Positions 4,351 to 7,306 of a stretch of 7,306 nucleotides of DNA are shown piece by piece. The stretch spans positions 1-7,306 of the forward strand of contig JAFZZX010000116.1 of assembly GCA_017615515.1 (NCBI GenBank), given 5' to 3'. The translations under genes were made by a program, and so were the position numbers. Each line of letters starts with the position of its first letter. Within the stretch, counting starts at the first letter, position 1. The notes beneath the pieces were generated by a model. That model was given only the letters and a program-made list of their open reading frames with translations, ran no database searches and was not told the DNA's origin. This DNA comes from Clostridia bacterium. GTDB taxonomy: Bacteria > Bacillota > Clostridia > Christensenellales > CAG-1252.

Positions 4351-7306
4351 ATCGCAGCGTGGGGAGATCGTCCCCCGCGATATTCCATATTTCCTCGTTG
4401 AACGCCTCGTACAGAGCGGCGTTATAGAAGGCGTCGATCGCATTGAGTTTCTCTACGTCTGTGAGCGCGCCCTCGTCTCCCGTGCCGATCGCCTTGCCTG
4501 AACGGTAACGGGCGTGCGAGATCATCCCCGCCTCTGGCAACGCGCCGACCAATGCGGGAGTTTCGTCGTCAAGGTCAGCGATCACGACGAAGACGTCGTC
4601 AAGCCAGCCATCTTCGCTTTGAATCCCGACGACCAAACCACAGGTCTCTGCACCCTCACCCTCGGTCGTGATACCGCCGACCACGACGCGGTCCGCTCCG
4701 TTATAAACCCACACGGCCACGCCGCCGACGAGCGCGCGCCCACCCGTTGCCGCGACGGTTCCGTCGCCCTTGATCTCCACGTCATTCAAATAGGATAGGC
4801 TACCCGCAAGACCCGCCGCCAAAACGCAGAGGTCGTCATGAGAATAAGCGGATGTTGCGCGAACGAGAAGGACCGTCACGGCAAGGTTCGACGCGTCGCC
4901 GAACAGTTTGCCCGCCGCGCCGCCTGCGGAAAGCAAGACGACCTCTTCGGATTCGGGATCGCGAAGAGCCTCAGCCAAGGATTCGACCCCGACGGAGCCG
5001 ACGTCAATTTTCGCCGTAACGCTGAGACGCTCGAGATTTGCGCCCGATCCGACCGCGCCGCCGACGTAGAGTTCGCCCTGCGCGGAGAGGGTAACGCTCG
5101 CGTCGACGTTGCCGCCTATCAGGTCGTGATTGGTCTGTCCCACGATGCCGCCGACATAGCCGCCGATCACGGTTTCATAGGAATCGATCGTGACGGTTAG
5201 GTCAACGTCCGTAACCTCGGAATCCGCCTCGCCGACCACGCCGCCGACCGTCAGGTTGCCTCCGCCGACATAAAGATGTACGGTGCCGGACACGCTCTTG
5301 ACCGTCACGAATGAGTAGCCGGCAAGACCGCCCATCGTCAGGTCGTCCGCCGTAGCGGAAAGGGTCAAATAGAGTTCTACGTCGTCCACGTAATAGGCAA
5401 GATATTCTTCCTCGGTCAACTCGTCGTAATCGTAGGTGGTGTCGGAAGTGGCGGACAGAGAACCCACCGCGCCGAAGCGCACCTCGCCCTCACCCGTCAT
5501 CGAAAGGATCGCGACCACTTGGGTGCCGCGAAGGATCGTATCCTTCGCCGTACCGAACAGCACGCCGATCGTCGCGTCCGTCCCCGCCGTGATCTCGGAA
5601 GCGGGAACCGTTACGTTGGAATCGACGATCTTTGAGTAGTCCGCTTCTCCCGCAAGATAGCCGAAGGTCGTGCCGTCCGCGATCGTCACAGTCGGACAAT
5701 CGATCGTGATCACCGAACGGCTGATCGTCAAACCGCTCATCTGTTTTGCGAAGACACCGCCGACGCTCTCCGCAGAAACCGAATCACAAGAGATCGTGAT
5801 ATAAACGCCCTCGATCCTGCCGCGTGCGTCGGTCAAGAACACGTCGGTCTTGAGGTCGATATCGACGCTGTGATCGGTCGAGGTCAAGACGCCCATAAAG
5901 GACGCGCTCTCGGTGATCTCGAGTTCGAGGTCGCGGTTCAGGAAATAATACGCGTTCTTATCCTCGCGCGCAAGCATTCTGATAAAGTCGGTCGTGCTGT
6001 CGATCAGATAGGGATCCGCCTCCGTGCCGCTACCAACGGCAAAGCCGTTAAACCCTGCGACGGTCACCGCCAGGCTGTGACTCACGCCGTACACGTTGGT
6101 CACGATCAAACTGCCCGTTCCGTCCTTTTTCGGGCGGAGCATCGACCCTTCGATCACGGCGCAATCTCCCGTAAAGGTATAATAAACCAAAGTCGAAAGC
6201 ACTTTCTCGCCGCCGATCGACGCAAACGAAGCCAGCATCTTGCGATCCGAGATCGTGGCCTCGGTTTCGGAAAGAGTGAACTCGGCTTGGTTGTCGTCGC
6301 CGAAAGCATCGAACCCGATCGGCGTCGGCAGATCGCCCGCCACGTAGCCCGTCAGCGCGCCGATAAGCGTACGCGCGTTCTCGGGCGTAACGAGGGTGAC
6401 GCCTGCGGGCAGAGGCTCGTCAAGGGTCGCGAGCAGGATCGTATCGGTATAGGTCGCCGTGCCCTCTTTGACAAGAGGCGACACGTCGAGCCCCGACGCG
6501 GAGAATACCACCGCCGCGCGGATAAAGTCCGTGCCGTCCGCAGATAGCGCAAGTCCCGCAACGGAATAGTCGTCGTACTCGGTGGTGAGAGATTCCGTTA
6601 TCGTCATACATTCGGTGTAGGTCGAACCGACGTCTTCCCGTACGAGCGCAACGGTCAAAACGCCCGCTTGCTTGACGCGCCAGAGCGCCTGCACCTTGCT
6701 GACGTCGCCATCCGTCGCCCTGCCGATGACCGAAGCCGTCATGTCGCCCATCGCATAGATCGTCAAGGCGACCGAAGCCTCGTTCAGGGCGCCGCCCGTC
6801 ATCTCTCCGATCAACGTAAAGTCCGCGCCTTCCTCGGTCTGTCCGACGAAGGTAACGCCGCTGACGGTCGTAGCGACCGCCGATCCGACCAGGGTCGTAT
6901 CACCCGTCAAGTTCACGTCCTCAACGGAAACGTCCTCGATCGTCGCGTTGACAGCAGAGGAAGCCAGGAGCGTGCCGCCGAGGGTGCCGCCGAGGCGGAG
7001 CCCTTTGACGGTCGCACCGTGCAAACTGCCGAGAATGCCGCTATCCGGCAAGATGGGAGAGAGGAAGAGCACACCGCCGAAGTCCAACGTGCCGCGGAAA
7101 GGCGCGCTTTCCGTAAACAGTTCGGTAAAGACCGCGCCCTCGACCTCGTCAACGGCAAGGTCCAAGAGGAAATGCGCGCTCGAGAAAGACTCCGCAAAGT
7201 CCTTAACGTAGCGGAAATAGTGCATATCGCGAATAAGATAGGGAGATTCCGCCGTTCCGTCGCCGAGTAACGGAAGGAATCCGGACGCGGTATAGAACAC
7301 CGAATA
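4349..7306 (-). CDS. Large modular beta-helix / Ig-like repeat protein, probably exported; 5' end missing
   Basis: The frame is open to the right edge, giving the last 985 residues (numbered from the first complete codon); the start, and any signal peptide, lie outside. It resembles GLUG-type surface proteins of gut Firmicutes. Visible order: a module head GDGTAESPYLI 15-25, then FRGTLDFGG about 70-78 and glycine-rich turns to about 200; a less clear beta-rich stretch 205-340; a Big-type Ig-like domain about 341-416, with GTGSLIVTN; a second head GSGTEADPYLI 425-435; about twelve coils with GG(V/L)xG-like turns 515-894; and an end segment EEIWNIAGDDLPTLR, the W-x-I...PTL ending common in this group. 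It is acidic, threonine-, valine- and glycine-rich, with few cysteines, as in extracellular beta-solenoids. No LPXTG motif, SLH domain or C-terminal membrane anchor is present, so attachment must be N-terminal or noncovalent, or the protein is released. Adhesion or glycan binding is plausible but unproven. The gene is coupled to the downstream PAP2 gene. Confidence 0.85.
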   Translation of the reverse strand, partial: YSVFYTASGFLPLLGDGTAESPYLIRDMHYFRYVKDFAESFSSAHFLLDLAVDEVEGAVFTELFTESAPFRGTLDFGGVLFLSPILPDSGILGSLHGATVKGLRLGGTLGGTLLASSAVNATIEDVSVEDVNLTGDTTLVGSAVATTVSGVTFVGQTEEGADFTLIGEMTGGALNEASVALTIYAMGDMTASVIGRATDGDVSKVQALWRVKQAGVLTVALVREDVGSTYTECMTITESLTTEYDDYSVAGLALSADGTDFIRAAVVFSASGLDVSPLVKEGTATYTDTILLATLDEPLPAGVTLVTPENARTLIGALTGYVAGDLPTPIGFDAFGDDNQAEFTLSETEATISDRKMLASFASIGGEKVLSTLVYYTFTGDCAVIEGSMLRPKKDGTGSLIVTNVYGVSHSLAVTVAGFNGFAVGSGTEADPYLIDSTTDFIRMLAREDKNAYYFLNRDLELEITESASFMGVLTSTDHSVDIDLKTDVFLTDARGRIEGVYITISCDSVSAESVGGVFAKQMSGLTISRSVITIDCPTVTIADGTTFGYLAGEADYSKIVDSNVTVPASEITAGTDATIGVLFGTAKDTILRGTQVVAILSMTGEGEVRFGAVGSLSATSDTTYDYDELTEEEYLAYYVDDVELYLTLSATADDLTMGGLAGYSFVTVKSVSGTVHLYVGGGNLTVGGVVGEADSEVTDVDLTVTIDSYETVIGGYVGGIVGQTNHDLIGGNVDASVTLSAQGELYVGGAVGSGANLERLSVTAKIDVGSVGVESLAEALRDPESEEVVLLSAGGAAGKLFGDASNLAVTVLLVRATSAYSHDDLCVLAAGLAGSLSYLNDVEIKGDGTVAATGGRALVGGVAVWVYNGADRVVVGGITTEGEGAETCGLVVGIQSEDGWLDDVFVVIADLDDETPALVGALPEAGMISHARYRSGKAIGTGDEGALTDVEKLNAIDAFYNAALYEAFNEEIWNIAGDDLPTLR
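4625..5764 (-). repeat. Array of about twelve beta-helix coils (GLUG-like repeats)
   Basis: Within the large protein, turns of the type (V/I/F/M/A/C)G-G/x-(V/L/A)-x-G recur at residues 515, 548, 580, 611, 658, 687, 718, 748, 794, 830, 860 and 889. The steps are 33, 32, 31, 47, 29, 31, 30, 46, 36, 30 and 29. Examples are FGYLAG, MGGLAG, VGGVVG, VGGIVG and VGGAVG. Each is followed by a polar turn and a strand with alternating hydrophobic residues such as VDLTVTI. The near-30 period suggests one coil of a parallel beta-helix per repeat. The two long steps hold acidic insertions, one around TYDYDELTEEEYLAYY and one around ESLAEALRDPESEE. At DNA level the units are diverged and share only short GC-rich cores such as ccgccgac on the plus strand. 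Confidence 0.75.
6002..6034 (-). repeat. Second module head (G-x-GT-x4-PYLI type)
   Basis: These bases encode GSGTEADPYLI, which opens the second helix module directly after the Ig-like domain. The same signature, GDGTAESPYLI, occurs at 7232-7264. Seven of the eleven residues are identical, and both are followed at a similar distance by an aromatic/leucine-rich stretch (YFLNRDLELE here, HFLLDLAVDE in the first copy). This shows at least two copies of an Ig-plus-helix unit about 410 residues apart. Confidence 0.75.
7232..7264 (-). repeat. First module head (G-x-GT-x4-PYLI type)
   Basis: These bases encode GDGTAESPYLI, the same signature as at 6002-6034. It is preceded by SVFYTASGF, which matches in place and character the VTVAGFNGF that ends the Ig-like domain before the second head. 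The window edge therefore probably cuts through the end of another Ig-like domain, and the protein has more modules upstream. Confidence 0.7.

Noticed and set aside
4349..4450. Search for a cell-wall sorting signal at the end of the large protein
   Set aside because: No LPXTG-like motif, hydrophobic anchor or basic tail is present; the protein ends in DLPTLR.
4625..5764. DNA-level direct repeats or a CRISPR-like array suggested by recurring ccgccgac on the plus strand
   Set aside because: The short cores encode the Gly-Gly turns of protein repeats; spacing is codon-based, the flanks are diverged, and the reading frame is continuous.
5870..6547. A 225-codon open frame on the plus strand, with similar long plus-strand frames at 3365-3985 and 665-1243
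   Set aside because: They lie opposite well-supported minus-strand genes, have Arg/His-rich shadow composition and no recognisable motif. They are expected by chance in GC-rich coding DNA.
1..7306. Very frequent GATC/CGATCG words across the window
   Set aside because: They arise from Ile ATC and Asp GAT codons in GC-rich coding sequence; no clustering suggestive of an origin or a methylation-controlled site was seen.

Overview
The window holds five genes, all read from the minus strand. In transcription order (right to left) they are: a large, modular, presumably secreted beta-helix/Ig-like protein whose 5' end lies outside the window; a membrane PAP2-family lipid phosphatase; an AMP-forming acyl-CoA-ligase-type enzyme; spoVG; and murC, whose 3' end is cut off by the left edge. 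Every stretch longer than about 130 bases is coding. No rRNA, tRNA, CRISPR array, insertion sequence or phage gene was seen.

The organism is most likely a GC-rich member of the Clostridia (Bacillota). SpoVG is essentially a Gram-positive-type protein, and the MurC has the ACEYRDSFL variant of its central motif that is usual in Firmicutes. The Shine-Dalgarno sequences (AAGGAG, AAGGCGG) and the exact TTGACA-N17-TATACT promoter are typical of low-complexity Firmicute regulation. The large GT..PYLI / GG(V/L)xG repeat protein with a Big-type Ig-like domain is common in gut Clostridia genomes. The genus cannot be named from this window.

Region 3229-7306 looks like one operon. The surface-protein stop codon lies inside the Shine-Dalgarno of the phosphatase gene, and the ligase start is six bases after the phosphatase stop. 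Together they suggest envelope functions: an exported repeat protein, a membrane phosphatase acting on a lipid phosphate or pyrophosphate, and a cytoplasmic enzyme that adenylates a carboxylic (probably fatty) acid. A shared substrate or pathway is inference only.

Region 1-1696 is a second unit. spoVG has its own near-perfect housekeeping promoter and is followed by a clear intrinsic terminator. murC begins 53 bases past that terminator with no visible Shine-Dalgarno sequence, so how murC is expressed is the least obvious point here. Nothing in the window is clearly a new kind of system. The most unusual items are the modular beta-helix protein coupled to a PAP2 phosphatase, the acidic repeat-bearing tail of that phosphatase, and the spoVG-murC junction.
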